Source: Lotus japonicus (Eukaryota > Streptophyta > Magnoliopsida > Fabales > Fabaceae). From it: a stretch of 64,000 bases of DNA. The DNA lies in NCBI RefSeq assembly GCF_012489685.1, contig NC_080046.1:27720223-27784222 (forward strand), read 5' to 3'. Below the pieces are notes generated by a model, which was not told the DNA's origin, made no database searches, and saw nothing but the letters and a program-made list of their open reading frames with translations. Positions 32,000-44,149 of this stretch are shown piece after piece; position 1 is the first letter of the stretch; every line of letters starts with the position of its first letter. The translations under genes and the position numbers were made by a program.

Positions 32000-32785
32000 A
32001 TGGTGGACCTTAACCGGATGGCGGAGGCAATAGCTACACTGATCGAGGCAATGATGAACCAGGCTGCGGAAGACGCTTACATGCGCGCTGAAGAGGCTGC
32101 ACGTGAGCATCATCAACGACTGATGGCGACAGCAATGTATCAACAAAGAGGAATAAACCGAACAAGAGCTGGGGGACCAATAAGGTCAGGTTCCCAAGGC
32201 TATAACGGAAGGGAGAGTTACCGTCAGTGGGGACCGTATCAGCGTCCCGAGGGAAGGGATCTTATCTCAAGAGCGTACGAACCAACAACTGCTGATACTA
32301 GAGGGAAGCCAGTTGGTGACAAAGTTGTGATATGTTTTCGTTGCGGAAAGTTTGGGCATTTTGCTAACAAGTGCTCAGTGATTGGACGGAGATGCTTCAA
32401 GTGTAACCGAGAGGGGCATCTAGCTGTGAACTGCAAGACACTCCAGGGGGAAATGTCTGATAGTAAGATGAAAGGGAATGATGCTACCGAAGGGACAGGA
32501 AACAAGACTTCGGGAAGAGCAGTGACGTGTTACAGGTGCAGGGAAGTAGGGCACTATGCTAGTAAGTGCAAGATCAAGGGAAAACTATGCTTTAATTGCA
32601 ACCAACCGGGACATTTCTCCAGAGATTGTAAGGCACTCAAGGGCGAATCATCAAGGAATGTTGGGAAAGGAAAACAACTTGCTACAGAGGAAAGGATTCA
32701 TATCAAGGAAGGAGCAAGAGTTGAGGAGTCGAACGAGGAAGAACGTGGGAACGATGATAATATTTTAACTGTTCTCGTATTCTAG
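32000..32785 (+). CDS. gag: Element E truncated Gag: nucleocapsid-like protein with four zinc knuckles
   Basis: 261 codons from ATG 32000 (MVDLNRMAEAIATLIEAM) to TAG; the frame is also open upstream through the PBS but has no credible start there. The N-terminus is a short helical stretch (residues 1-40) followed by an Arg/Gly-rich linker. Then come four CCHC knuckles: CFRCGKFGHFANKC, CFKCNREGHLAVNC, CYRCREVGHYASKC and CFNCNQPGHFSRDC, and a Lys/Glu-rich tail. The capsid domain expected between helix and knuckles is missing. Family knowledge: zinc knuckles bind and chaperone element RNA. A protein with this layout could bind RNA but not form a capsid shell. It is the only long intact frame in E. 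Confidence 0.82.
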   Translation: MVDLNRMAEAIATLIEAMMNQAAEDAYMRAEEAAREHHQRLMATAMYQQRGINRTRAGGPIRSGSQGYNGRESYRQWGPYQRPEGRDLISRAYEPTTADTRGKPVGDKVVICFRCGKFGHFANKCSVIGRRCFKCNREGHLAVNCKTLQGEMSDSKMKGNDATEGTGNKTSGRAVTCYRCREVGHYASKCKIKGKLCFNCNQPGHFSRDCKALKGESSRNVGKGKQLATEERIHIKEGARVEESNEEERGNDDNILTVLVF

Positions 32786-35219
32786 AATAACTTACTCTTT
32801 TCTCTTCGAAGCGAGTGTGACGCGCCTAACTTGTATTTACGACCTAGACTATGATCCTATGATTATTATCCCTAGTAGGACCTTATTCGAGGTTGCTCGT
32901 GATTTAACTATAGAAGTTACACGAGGTTGGGAATAGCACACTAAGTCTAGAAAGTAGTCTTCCACCGTTGCGTTTATGAGGAAGCTAGTAGTTGAAGAAC
33001 GAATCTTAGGGAGATTCCTTATAGGTAGTATACGTGTTATGTTGAGGGTGTGTAGTTCCGTAGCGGGATCATTAAAGGATTTAGTATCAGGATATTTGTG
33101 ACTACTGGAGGATAGGAACTCATTGACTGTTCCAGTGGGTTTTTCTAAATTTCCACCTTCGATGTATTAGGCCTGATCAACCTAATATTGAGGGGGTGAT
33201 ATTCGGAATCACAGCTGGTTATGGACTTTGATAGAAGGATGTGTAAGATGAATTTGAATTGATTGAGGATTAGTCGGATTTGGGAGGAAAGTTCGTGTTA
33301 AGCATTTGATTGTAAAAGATTAAGATTTAAATCTTTGGAAGTCGATGAGTGTCGTATAGACATTGATTGGTTAGTTCGTGTGATTACTCCAAGTAGAGGT
33401 AGACTAAGTCAAGAGGTTTAATGCCGGAAAAGTATTAAGTAGTTTCTCGGAAGTTATGAAGTCATAGGTTATGTGATTACTGAGTGGAATTGTTAGAGAC
33501 TAAATAAGTTGAATGTAATCAGGTTTTAGATGATAGCTTGATGGTAGCGAGAGTGAGAAGAATTAACTCTGAACTAGATTGTTATAGTCGAGTTCGAGGA
33601 ATAAGTTTTGCTAAGCGTTGGATTAATATGTGGAGACATTATAGTCTTAAGAGATGAATTTTCGCTTGAAAAGTGTTGAATTAATGATTAAGTTGGAGAA
33701 AGAAAGTTTTAGCATAAGTTGAATACTTGAGGTTGTTGATATGGATTCCAAAGAAATATGCTGAGATTACTAAGTGAGATATACTAAGTTGGATTGAAAT
33801 CTTAGGGTTAAGATTGAATCTTGAGAGTCGAGAATCGCGTACGAGTAGGAGATCTTATGGTTGTAGGTGTGACAATAGGAGTTGAATCTTAGAAGATTGA
33901 AGACCTGAAGGTGAGTTTCGGGTTAAGACCATTGAGGTATATTATAAGAGAGATCTTGAAGTAAAGGAATTCTGGGTTGTGTGGAGTGTTAAGGTTGGTG
34001 ATCGATTGATGTTGATTATGAGGTTACGGACATAATGACCATGTGACAAGATTTGAATGATGTTAGCATAATAAGTTGTGAATGTGAAAGCATGACGCCA
34101 CTGGTCAGGTCGTTTGGGTAAGTGAAGGAGTTATAGTTTTTAAGAAACGGATATTCATTTAAGAAGTATTGAAGGATTAAAGGTCACTAGAGGACCAAAC
34201 TTGGTGAAGGTTTAGGTTTTAAATCTATGAATGTCTGTCTAAGGTGTGTAAGACTCGAAGGTTGTCAGAATTTGATTGAGAGATTAAGAAGTTGATTGAC
34301 GAGATGGTGATTGAGTCACAAAAAGGAAGGTGTTAGTATTAAGATGAATACCTGAGGTTGTTATATTTTGACGAGTTTCGTAGAGTATAAGAGTCAATGG
34401 GACTTTGTTATGGATTTTGATGATGCATATTACGGGTAACAAGTGAATTTTACTAAAGTTGAATGAGAATCCTAGGGCTAAGGTTGACCTAGTGAGCTGA
34501 GATTCATGTACACATAAGAGATTTAGTGGTGTTAGCGGCTACGATAACAGTTAAATCTCAGAATGTTGAAGGATCGGATGATAAAATGGCTAGTTAAGTC
34601 CCTCGATGTATAGTTATGATTTAATCTTCTAGAGGATAAGTCTCGATTTGTGCGAAGTGTTAGGGATTTCAGTAAGTGTAAATAGGTTTGAGTGAGGGAA
34701 GTTCTAAGGAAGAAGACGATAATAATGGATTGTTAGATATTAAGAAGAGGATTATCTTATAAGTTGTTGATAACTTGATGTTGAAGGGGATAAGATTAGT
34801 GAAGGACAAGAAATAAGGACATAAGTCGATTTTTAATTCGAATGGTGACTAAGTAGGAGATTGATTTCATTGTGCGAGTGATGATAGTTACGAAGTTGGA
34901 TGTGACGTTAATGGACTATTAGATTCCAACGCAATATTTCGTCTAGGAGTTATCGAACGGACAAGTGGAGTTTTGGACTGTAGATGAAGATCACGAGGAC
35001 GAGTTTATAGTATTTACCTTAAGATGACAGAGAGGCACCGAGTTTAAGAAGAATTTCGGACGACCGAAAGTAAAGAAGTAAGTGGCTAAGGTTGTGCGAC
35101 TGCACGGAATGCCAACCGGTATCATTTCAAGCAGAGGTCCGACGCAAGTAATCGAGTCAGACGACATGAGGTTGAATGATGTTTTGTCTTTTGAGACGCC
35201 GATAGTTAACAGTGGGGAT
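32786..35219 (+). other. Decayed pol region of element E, RT deleted
   Basis: The start matches the gag-pol junction of A and B. The whole RT block (B 9513-10238) is absent. From about 33040 it follows B 10255 onward, again C-poor and without open frames; an LHG..P integrase scrap lies near 35100. Confidence 0.75.
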
Positions 35220-35354
35220 AGAAGAGTGAAACAGTTAAGGGGAAGGCAGATTTCTTAAGTAAAGATTTTGAGGAACAATGACACAAGCACTACTACATGG
35301 GAATTGGAAGATAAGATCAAGGAACTGTATTCCGAACTTTTCTCAGAACTCTGA
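35220..35354 (+). pseudogene. Element E chromodomain remnant
   Basis: 45 codons homologous to B 12435-12569 with the same TAA and a TTTWELEDKIKE motif, ending at TGA. Confidence 0.8.
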
Positions 35355-35369
35355 GTTTCGAGGACGAAA

Positions 35370-35391
35370 CTTTCTTTTTGGAGGGGAGTAT
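35370..35391 (+). other. Polypurine tract, element E
   Basis: CTTTTTGGAGGGGAGTAT next to the 3' LTR. Confidence 0.9.
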
Positions 35392-38300
35392 TGTAAGACC
35401 CGGATTTTCGGAACAAGTTAATTTCCGACTCACGCGTAGAATCAGTGTAAACGTGACAGGAGTTTGTTGTTTGAGAAAGATCAATGAAGAAGAAAGTTCA
35501 GGAATTGCTTGAGGTATGTTGCGTCGTCGCTGTAGGAATTAGTGCGAGTTGTCTGCACACCTGCCTTATGGCGAGCGTGTCCAGAATAGGCTATTTCGCT
35601 CTTAAAGCAACGTTTTGAGTGAGATTTCGAACTCTCGGAAAATTTAAAGATTCTCTTTATTTTTCCATCGACCAGCGTTTCATTTCGGAACTCTGGACTG
35701 TACGCACGATAGGTTTCACTTTTCGGATGTCCGCCGACGCTAATTTCTTTGCTTCGAAACCCTATTTTCGAGCAATGGATGAATACTTTTTCTATTCGGG
35801 ACTTCTAACGAAGATTCCGTCCGCGTTGCCAGACTTGTTTCGACATTTCCAATCTTTCTTCTGTTGGAAGTTTTGTCGTCTGAGCATCACAGCAAAAAGT
35901 AGTTTTTCGGGGCAGATTAACCGACACCGCTTTTGAGTTTTTCGATATCGTTTTTCCCAAATCCTAGATATTTGTTTTGAGTTCTGGAATTCTGACGCCA
36001 GAATCTCTCTTATAATTTCTCGGTGATCGTGCTGCAAAAATCGGAATCGCGAAATTTTCATTTTCCCGCGATTTCACCCGCCTATAAATAGCGCGAAAAA
36101 GCAAAATCCTCTTCATTTTGCACCATTGAGGCCGCGGTTTGTAGAGAGAGAGGGAGAGGAGAGATTTTCGCGAAACCTTGACCAATCTTCGTGCAGTTCG
36201 TCCCTACTTCTAGGTATCAAGGTAACTAACACGATTCCTACCTCTGATTGTTGTTTCTGTTGCGTTTCTGAAGTCGTTTCTGTGCTCTAAGTTTTGAGCT
36301 TTTTCTAAAATTGTCCGATTTCTCTGATTTCTTGCTTGGGTTATGTTCCTTATGTTCCCCTGAGTCTAAAACCTCTGTCAGTAAACTCTGATTGCGATTC
36401 AGTTGTCCAGGATCTGAAAAATTGACTCAAAACTCTTTTTGTCTCACATTTCGAAACTTTATTGTCGAAAAGACTTAATCTGACTTCGTGCCTTTAGGAT
36501 TTGTTGTCACGGATGTCATGAGGATCGTTGCTGTCAAATTTGTTTTCAGAACTGATAACTTTGAAGTTTTGAGCCTTTATTTTGGACCAAAATGCCCCTG
36601 CGTAGTCGTATTCCGGCCCGATTGTCCGAAAATTGTTCTGACAGTTTCTTTGCCTTAGTTTTACCCTAAAACTACCTTGTGAATTGATTTGATCAAAGAA
36701 AAAGAGTCGAAGCCCTTTTTCCTTTGAGGCCGTGGACTATTTCCTTTAGGGGGGAGTTTTTCGGTTTCGAAAACTTGTCTTTTCGTACCTGATTGTCCTA
36801 TTCTGAAGCTTTAATGCTTTGTCTATCGTTTATGTATTGTATTGCGATCGAACTAATCGATTTTGTTTGGATTCTGCTTTGTTTTTCTCCGAGGTTCAGT
36901 TGAGGGAACTTTGGAAGACTCAGAGCAATTGTTTGAGGAGAACTTTGTTTGCGAAGCTGGAACAGCTCGAGGTTAGGGCAACTTGCTATATTTAGCTATG
37001 ATTGCATGATAGGCGTCGATAAACTAGACCTATGCTTTATCTGATGTTGTATATGATGATGATTTCTTGTTATGATTGTTTCATAACTTATGATATTGAT
37101 GATGTGTTGAATTGAGCGTTTTGACGCAACTTCGGAGTGGGGGTTCATTGATCTGGGGATCTTTGACATTTCGGGTTGGATGAACAACCCTAGGCAAGTT
37201 CAAATGTGGGGTTTGAGACTTAGCCATTTGTTGGGATTCGTTGGAATTCCTAGACTTTCCCCGGGAAATGTATTTTGGGTGGTTGACTTTTGGAAACTTA
37301 GAATGATAGAGCTTTCGGAAAATAAAGACTTGGGAAACTTAGACTTTGAGAAATAAACTCATAATTTGGCTAATTCGAATTGAAACAATTTTTATTAACG
37401 TTTAAGCATAGGAGAACTGAAGGGGAAAAATATTTACGAAAGGCGGGGAAAAGTCGACTTATGTTGTGGGTTTGGAGAGTTTGGAATTGGGGAAAGCCAC
37501 TGAGGTGAGCTATGGTGATGATTGAAAGTCACCGAGTACTCTAGTACTCCTGGTAGTGTTGTTCGAGTCGTGTTGTATTAACCGGCACAGACTCTGGGTT
37601 TTGTTTGTGGGGTTTGTGGTGGGAGTTGTGTTGTATTGACCGACACTAACTCCGAGTCGTGTTGTATTGACCGACACTGACTCTGGTTTTGATAATCATA
37701 TTGCACACGTGCATATACGCGATGAAGTGCCAAGCAGAGTACTTCGGTATAACAGGAAGTAACGATCAGCCATGCAGAGTTGAATCGGTCCTGACTATAT
37801 CTGGCACAACAGGAGGTAACGATCATCCATGTAGAGTTGCATCGTGCCTGTTGATGTTCGGCATAGCAAGCAGAAATGGTCAAACCATGTAGAGTTTGTA
37901 CCGTCTTGACTATAGCCAAAGGTGATAAGCGACGCCCGAGCAGAAATGGTTAAACACGAGGCCAGTGTTACGACCGTCTCGAGGTGCCCAGCCTATAAGT
38001 GGCAATACCGTTGGTTTGTCCCGTCGCCAAGCAGAGTGACGTCGTTGATTTGTTCCGTCGCCAAGCAGAGTGACGTTGTTGATTTGTTCCGTCGCCAAGC
38101 AGAGTGACGTTGTTGATTTGTTCCGTCGCCAAGCAGAGTGACGTTGTTGTTTTGTCCCGTCGCCAAGCAGAGTGACGTTATTCGGATTTGTGTCAGCATA
38201 TTCTGCACTGGCACACAATGCATCTTATTATGATTGAATTGTGTAAGAGATTTGATAACATGCTATGTATAAACCTTAGGGTAAGCAGTGCATAACTTAT

Positions 38301-39101
38301 ATGTATATATACAACATATATATATACCCCTTTTATCGCATGTGGATTGTATATCTATTGTATTCTGTAAGTTGACCCTAGCGCCTTGGCTTTGTTTGTA
38401 TGTTTGTGCTTGGGCGGTCGGCCTGCCGCCAGGCGTCCGTCAGCCGGTTCGTGATGATTCGTTGTGCGGGAAAGAGCCGGAGCGGAACGACTATTACTGA
38501 AGCTTTCGACGAGGACCCGGACTTCATGACTGATCGAGGGAGGGTCGATGATAGTAGTGTGGGTTATGGGTGGTTAGAGTCTTTTGAGTTGGTTGTTACT
38601 GTAATAGCTCTGATTCGTCATTCATATTTTGGGACAGGGTAGGTTCCCGACGCATGGCTTTTGTGTGGTTCTCTTACTGAGGGATCACAGTGAGACAGTC
38701 GGACCATAGGGGTCTTTCCTTAGGCCATTTTGAGGCCGACTTCCTCCTAGTGGTTTGTAATTATAATTTTCTCACTCACACATCTGGATCTGTAACTATT
38801 TGCCTACGGGCACACTACTTTGGAGTCACTGCGAGTGCGCGTGACGGGAGAGTGCAGCTGAGGTTGTACATGTGTATATATTTGTATATTGGTTAGTTAG
38901 TGTTGGGGTTATGTCTTTATTTCTCTATTGCTTGATTTAAAAGGAATCAAACGAAAAAAAAAATTACCTGTTTTCCGCGTAAAGTTTACTTTTGGTTACT
39001 AAAGTGACACCTGGAAATCGGGGTGTTACATTGTGGTCCTGTTTTCCGCGTAAAGTTTACTTTTGGTTACTAAAGTGACACCTGGAAATCGGGGTGTTAC
39101 A
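35392..39101 (+). repeat. Element E 3' LTR
   Basis: 3710 bp, offset 7311 from the 5' copy; T37365 is the only difference noticed. Promoter pair 36061-36090, exon 2 at 36894-36971, terminal duplication 38967-39101. Confidence 0.96.
37564..38177 (+). repeat. Type I and III hairpin arrays in E 3' LTR
   Basis: Counterparts of 30253-30866: three type I units (37564-37685) and about nine type III units (37724-38177), including the five 34-bp repeats. Confidence 0.88.
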
Positions 39102-39106
39102 CAATC
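39102..39106 (+). repeat. Right target-site duplication of element E (CAATC)
   Basis: Matches 28076-28080. Confidence 0.97.
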
Positions 39107-39335
39107 CATTCCTAGGATAACATCTAGGTTCTGTTAAGTCAATCAAACAGTTAGTACTCATCATGAGATAGCATCTAACATGCTATACAATATGATTAAG
39201 CACTAACTTCAATCAATTCTAAGCGAAAAATCGCTTGCAGACAATCAATTTTTTACTCTTTGCAGAGTCACACAACCTAGCACAGAAGACCTATTCCCCA
39301 AAGACTTCCGAAAGACTCGACAAGCTCTGATACCA
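39107..39335 (-). pseudogene. D internal region 1, right part: protease scrap, leader and PBS
   Basis: Continues D after E. The minus strand reads NLDVILGMD, the C-terminal motif of a Ty3-type aspartic protease, up to the E junction. The rest is gag-leader DNA similar to E 31806-31930. The PBS (minus TGGTATCAGAGC) is at 39324-39335. Gag and the protease N-terminus are deleted. Confidence 0.8.
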
Positions 39336-39338
39336 CAA

Positions 39339-42300
39339 TGTAACACCCCGATTTCGGTGGCGTCACTTTAGTAACCAAAAAGAAAGTTTAAGCGGAAAAC
39401 GTGAATTATATTTTTTTTTTTTGATAATAGAACCAAAGACTGAAAGAAATAAACTCCCAACAAAAGATAACAGAACTAATGTATAATATAAATACAGCCC
39501 CCGCTGTAAGTAGCAAACCACGTCACGAGTAAACCTCCAGTGACGGAAAGTAGTTGAAAGTAACGCCCGTAGGCAAATGTAAAATCCAAAAGGAAGGTCA
39601 AGTGTTCGCAACACTATCCCTCAAAAATGAGAATAAGTTAGCCCAAACGGTCTGAAAGAATACCTCCTAAGTCCAACCAACTTTCTGTGATTCCCGTAAA
39701 GAAACCACACAAAAAGCTATAGGCGGGAAACTACCCTGTCCCCAAATAGAAAACATGACGGTCAGAGCTAAGACTCTACTCCTACACTAATCTTGTTTCG
39801 AGGAGCTCACACTAACACTCAATCCTACATGCTAACGTGATCGTCGTCCGAATCTGAAACCAGAACGACCAAGTCTATGTACACCATCCGTCCTCCTCTC
39901 GCTACCGCGATGCGCTCCTGTTCCAGCATCTCGAACCTAGTTCCCCCCGAAGGGTGAACCGTCGTGAATCAGTCCACCATGGACATCTGACAATGGGCGT
40001 TTGTCCGCCAAAGCACACACAGAAGACGCGAGGGTCAACTCCAAAGAATTACGTAAATAATAAATCCAATAGATACAGATAGATATAGCTACTTAGGCTT
40101 ATAAGTTAGAGATAGCATCCTAGGGTTGTACAGTTCACAATGAATATAAAAGACGATAATAACAATTAACATGCATCAGATAAGATTAACAATTATCAAT
40201 CACACACAGCAACTAAGTCAGTATGCATGTTGCATGAAATGCAAATGACGGTTAACCCAGTTAACCAAATGCATTCCGGAAACGGATGGACATCAACGGA
40301 TCAGCCCTAACACCAGCCACGGTGGGACCATTTCGGCCCGCGTGCCTCTTACACCACACAAAGGTAGCCAGATCAGCAGTAAACCCGAAGGTCTGCCATT
40401 TCGGTCTGCTACAAGAGTCGTCTACAAACGCTCTTACACGGCATTCCGGGTCTTATGACCATTTTGGAAACCGACGAGGTCCAGAGTACGTCCTGTGTTA
40501 ATACCTCATTAATGTTGCATGAATGCAGGATGATTAGTCAAACAACGTCTCCGAATCTCACTCGACACGTCGCCACGTGTTCTAGCTAAATTAATGTCTC
40601 TAAAAGCTTACCCTAAGGTAAAGTCGATTCTGCGACAAAAGACACACTTCACAACAACACATTATCTCGTGATGATCTCCAAATCATCCGACTCATCTCC
40701 ATCCGATGGTCAAAACTGCTCAACGAGCAAAGAGTATCAACATACTCGGAAACTACCGATTTCCCGGACTTATCCCCAGGATAGCCCCACAACACAACTG
40801 CTCCCAGAGCACAAGAGTATCAACATACTCAAAAACTTACTAGTTTTCTCAGCTCTTGGACTCGACGACACTTCTCATTTTCAAAACTTAATGTTCAAGC
40901 CCTAAACTTTCGTCTGAGTCTTTTATCATTACATTAAGGGTTTTGAGGTTGTTTAATACATTATGGAGGTTCATTATGCAATTGTTTAAGTTTCGTCTCT
41001 AATCCTATTAGTTTCAAAGTTCTCATAATTCCAATGATTCCCTGGAGAAGGTCTCAAAACAAAAGGTCCATCATCACCCAAGTAATGGCCCGAGAAGTTC
41101 CCAGGTAAGCTGGCCGGGCACAATGCCTCATTAAAAGCCCTTCTTGCCTTAGACAGAACAACCCAAGTTCTTACGTGACTTCAAATGGGGTGTTTCCAAT
41201 ATCATTTTCAAACTCATTTTCCTTTGAGAAGGTCTTGATCCATAAAACAATAATAGGGTACGAACCTCGGTCCGTCCCATCAAACTTCCCAAAATCCCAA
41301 AATAAAATCGGCATGACATGCCCGTTATCCTCACTCTAAAGCATAACAGATATATGTGTAATAGCATAGTTAAGTTAGCACAATTCAACAATCATAGCTC
41401 ATATATCAACACATCCTAAGTTAACCACATAACACTTAGCATATAAAGCAGATATCACACATCCTAAATTAACCATTTAGCACATAGCATGTAAGTCAAT
41501 CTCAAAAACAATCAATAGATGAATACTCATCATTGTCAGCCGAAGCCTCAGAAAACATTTTCCAGTCAAACACAAACAAGTGCATAAACAATAAATCAAG
41601 TCGAATTCGTTGACACCTAAAGCATTAGCTAATAGTTCAGTGAGTAGCCCTCACCTGTAGATTCTCCAGGGTTCTCTTCAAACGCTCCTTCACAATCCTC
41701 TTTTCCTGCTCCCAGTGTTCCTCCAAACGAATCTTTGAGCAAACGAAGCGAAGGTCAATCAAAACAAGTCAATTCGGTCAATACAATACTAACTAGCGTT
41801 TAGACAAAGCTTAAGAAGCTTCAGAGTACAATATTTAAGCATGAATAGACGACAGAACCTCGTTCGCTAAAACGAGCATAACTCGAGCTACAGAACTCGG
41901 AATGGCACGAAACCAGTGCCAAAATTTCGACAATCGAAAGAGCTACACAATGGCTCAGGTCATAGAGACCCAAAAATTATTTTTGGACACGGTACCCTAA
42001 GCAATAGGTTTCGGCCACTATGAAAAATAGGGTTTCCGAACTTTTTCTTTGATCTAAATCGATTCCTAGGTATTCTTAGGCGATATCTAGGCCAAGGAAA
42101 CTCTCAGAAAAATTATCGAATCGAAAACTGTCGCAGGGGTATTTTGGTCATTATTTTCAGCTCAGAATTTCAAAATCAGAGTTTCGAAAAACAAATTAGA
42201 TGGGGTTGATACTAACGACGATTATGACGACTAATCTTACTAACGCTAAGCTCAGTCGAGAGTTTTAAGCCCAAAGGTTGGAACTTTAGCCAAAAATGGG

Positions 42301-43621
42301 TATTATGAGCAGAATTGAAACTCGGCAGCAATTCGGCGAGAATCAGCAAAATAAAATCCGCTAAACATGCTCAGGGGCACGCATGGAATAAGTTTAGAAA
42401 GAAAGATGAAGTCATTTGGATAGTTTTGCAAAAAGCTCAAAACTTAGAGCACAGAAAAGCATAGAGAAAAGCTATGGAAACGACGATCAGAGGTAAGGAT
42501 TAGCGACTATACCTCGATACCTTCAAGTAGCAACTGTTGAATCAACGATCAAGCAAGAAATGAAGAAAAGCTCTCCTCCTCCCTCTTCTCTCCAAGCCGC
42601 GGATTGTGTGTGTGTGTTTGTGAGGTTTTTGTTTCAAGCTTCACATATTTATAGGGAATGAAATGGAAGATATTTATTAAGGATAGGATAAGTATGAATA
42701 GATATTTATCAAGATTGGATAAGTATGAACAGATATTTATTAAAGATTGGATAAGGTTGAATAGATATTTATCAGAGATTGGATAAGAATGAATAGATAT
42801 TTTGTAAACCGGTACAGTTTTGTTTAGATATCGGAGGATTTAACTCATAGAGTTAAGATAAAAATATAAAAGCGATCCCGATTTCTTCCTACTGATTCCA
42901 ACGTATTTTAGACACGATATTCACCCCGCTGAATCTTCTAGTTCTTCAAAGAAATATCAGTATGATTTTTGGTTTTCGAGGCTTGCTATATAGAGGATGG
43001 AAAAACGCGGGAAAATGAAAGTTTCGCGATTCCGATTTTTCCGGCTTCATTCTCCGTGAATTCTAAGATAGGTTTTTGGCGACATAAATCCAAAACTCAA
43101 AAGAGGTTTCCTGGTATTTTAGGTGACTAATGCAAAGTCGGTGTAAAACTATTTTACCCGATAAGTTACTTTTTGCATTGAATGTCGGAATAGAAAACTT
43201 CCTTCTGAAGATAGATTGAAATCATCAAGAGAAATGGGTGTACGCGTGTGGAATCTTCATTTGATGTTCTGAATAGAAAAAGTCTTCATTGTCGGGTGAT
43301 TCTAGGGTTTTGAAATACCAGGGTTTCGGTTTCGGCAAACTTCCGATGATTGGAATCGGACGTTCGTAGATCCTAGAGTTTCGCCTCGAAACGATTGTGA
43401 TATATGGAAAAAGAGAAGTTCTAACATTTCTCTGAAGATTTTTGGAATAAATTCCTACAGTGTTCCAAGGGTGGAAGATTAGTCTTTTCCTGAACTTTCT
43501 CCTTCATAAATTTATTTCACTAAATAAACTCTTGTTCAGGTTTCTCTTCACAATACGTCAAACCTAATCGTAAATGGAAATCTCTCCCACTTATTCTAAG
43601 CTTAAAAACTTGGGTCTTACA
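39339..43621 (-). repeat. Element D LTR2 (4283 bp)
   Basis: Complete, minus strand TGTAAGACCC...GGTGTTACA. Serves as 5' LTR of the left unit and 3' LTR of the right unit, with a PBS on its left and a PPT on its right. Carries all D LTR features at offset 15837 from LTR1. Confidence 0.95.
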
Positions 43622-44149
43622 TTACTACCCTCCAAAAAGAAAGTTTCGTCCTCGAAACTTAGGGTTCAGTAAAAGCTTCGGATATTATTCCTTGATCTTT
43701 TCCTCTAATTCCCATATAGCACCGTCCGTGTCTTCGTTCCAAATAACTTTTACTAAAGCACTCTGCTTTCCCCCCGATTGTTTCACTCTTCTAGTCCCAA
43801 TGTTGACCGACGGCGTCTCAACAGACATATCATCTTTCAGCTCTATGCTGTCCGGCTCGACCACTTGCTCCTTTGCTTTTGTTCGTCCAAAAGACAATGA
43901 TAGTGAGACAACCAATCCATTCCTAGGATAACATCTAGGTTCTGTTAAGTCAATCAAACAGTTAGTACTCATCATGAGATAGCATCTAACATGCTATACA
44001 ATATGATTAAGCACTAACTTCAATCAATTCTAAGCGAAAAATCGCTTGCAGACAATCAATTTTTTACTCTTTGCAGAGTCACACAACCTAGCACAGAAGA
44101 CCTATTCCCCAAAGACTCCCGAAAGACTCGACAAGCTCTGATACCACAA
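43622..44149 (-). mobile_element. D internal region 2 (528 bp), complete minimal internal domain
   Basis: PPT 43622-43643, integrase tail 43685 to about 43885, protease scrap about 43885-43941 (NLDVILGMDWL), non-coding leader, PBS 44135-44146. Two internal deletions removed gag, most of protease, RT, RNase H and the integrase core. All cis elements are intact, so this is a non-autonomous derivative with LTRs eight times as long as its interior. Confidence 0.9.
43685..43918 (-). pseudogene. D internal 2 integrase C-terminal tail/chromodomain
   Basis: An unbroken minus frame with FGRTKAKEQVVEPDSIELKD, a basic TRRVKQSGGK patch and AIWELEEKIKE before TAA. Same protein end as 27848-28080. The protease scrap upstream is in a different frame, so no fusion protein is expected. 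Confidence 0.8.

Larger units (their letters stand above)
28081..39101 (+). mobile_element. Element E: complete non-autonomous Ty3/gypsy element with NC-only gag
   Basis: 11,021 bp. LTRs of 3710 bp (28081-31790 and 35392-39101), internal region 3601 bp, CAATC duplications, PBS and PPT. One LTR difference noticed (C30054 versus T37365). RT is deleted completely; only a zinc-knuckle ORF stays open. The LTRs differ from B's by a different hairpin array and a 71-bp terminal duplication. Confidence 0.97.
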
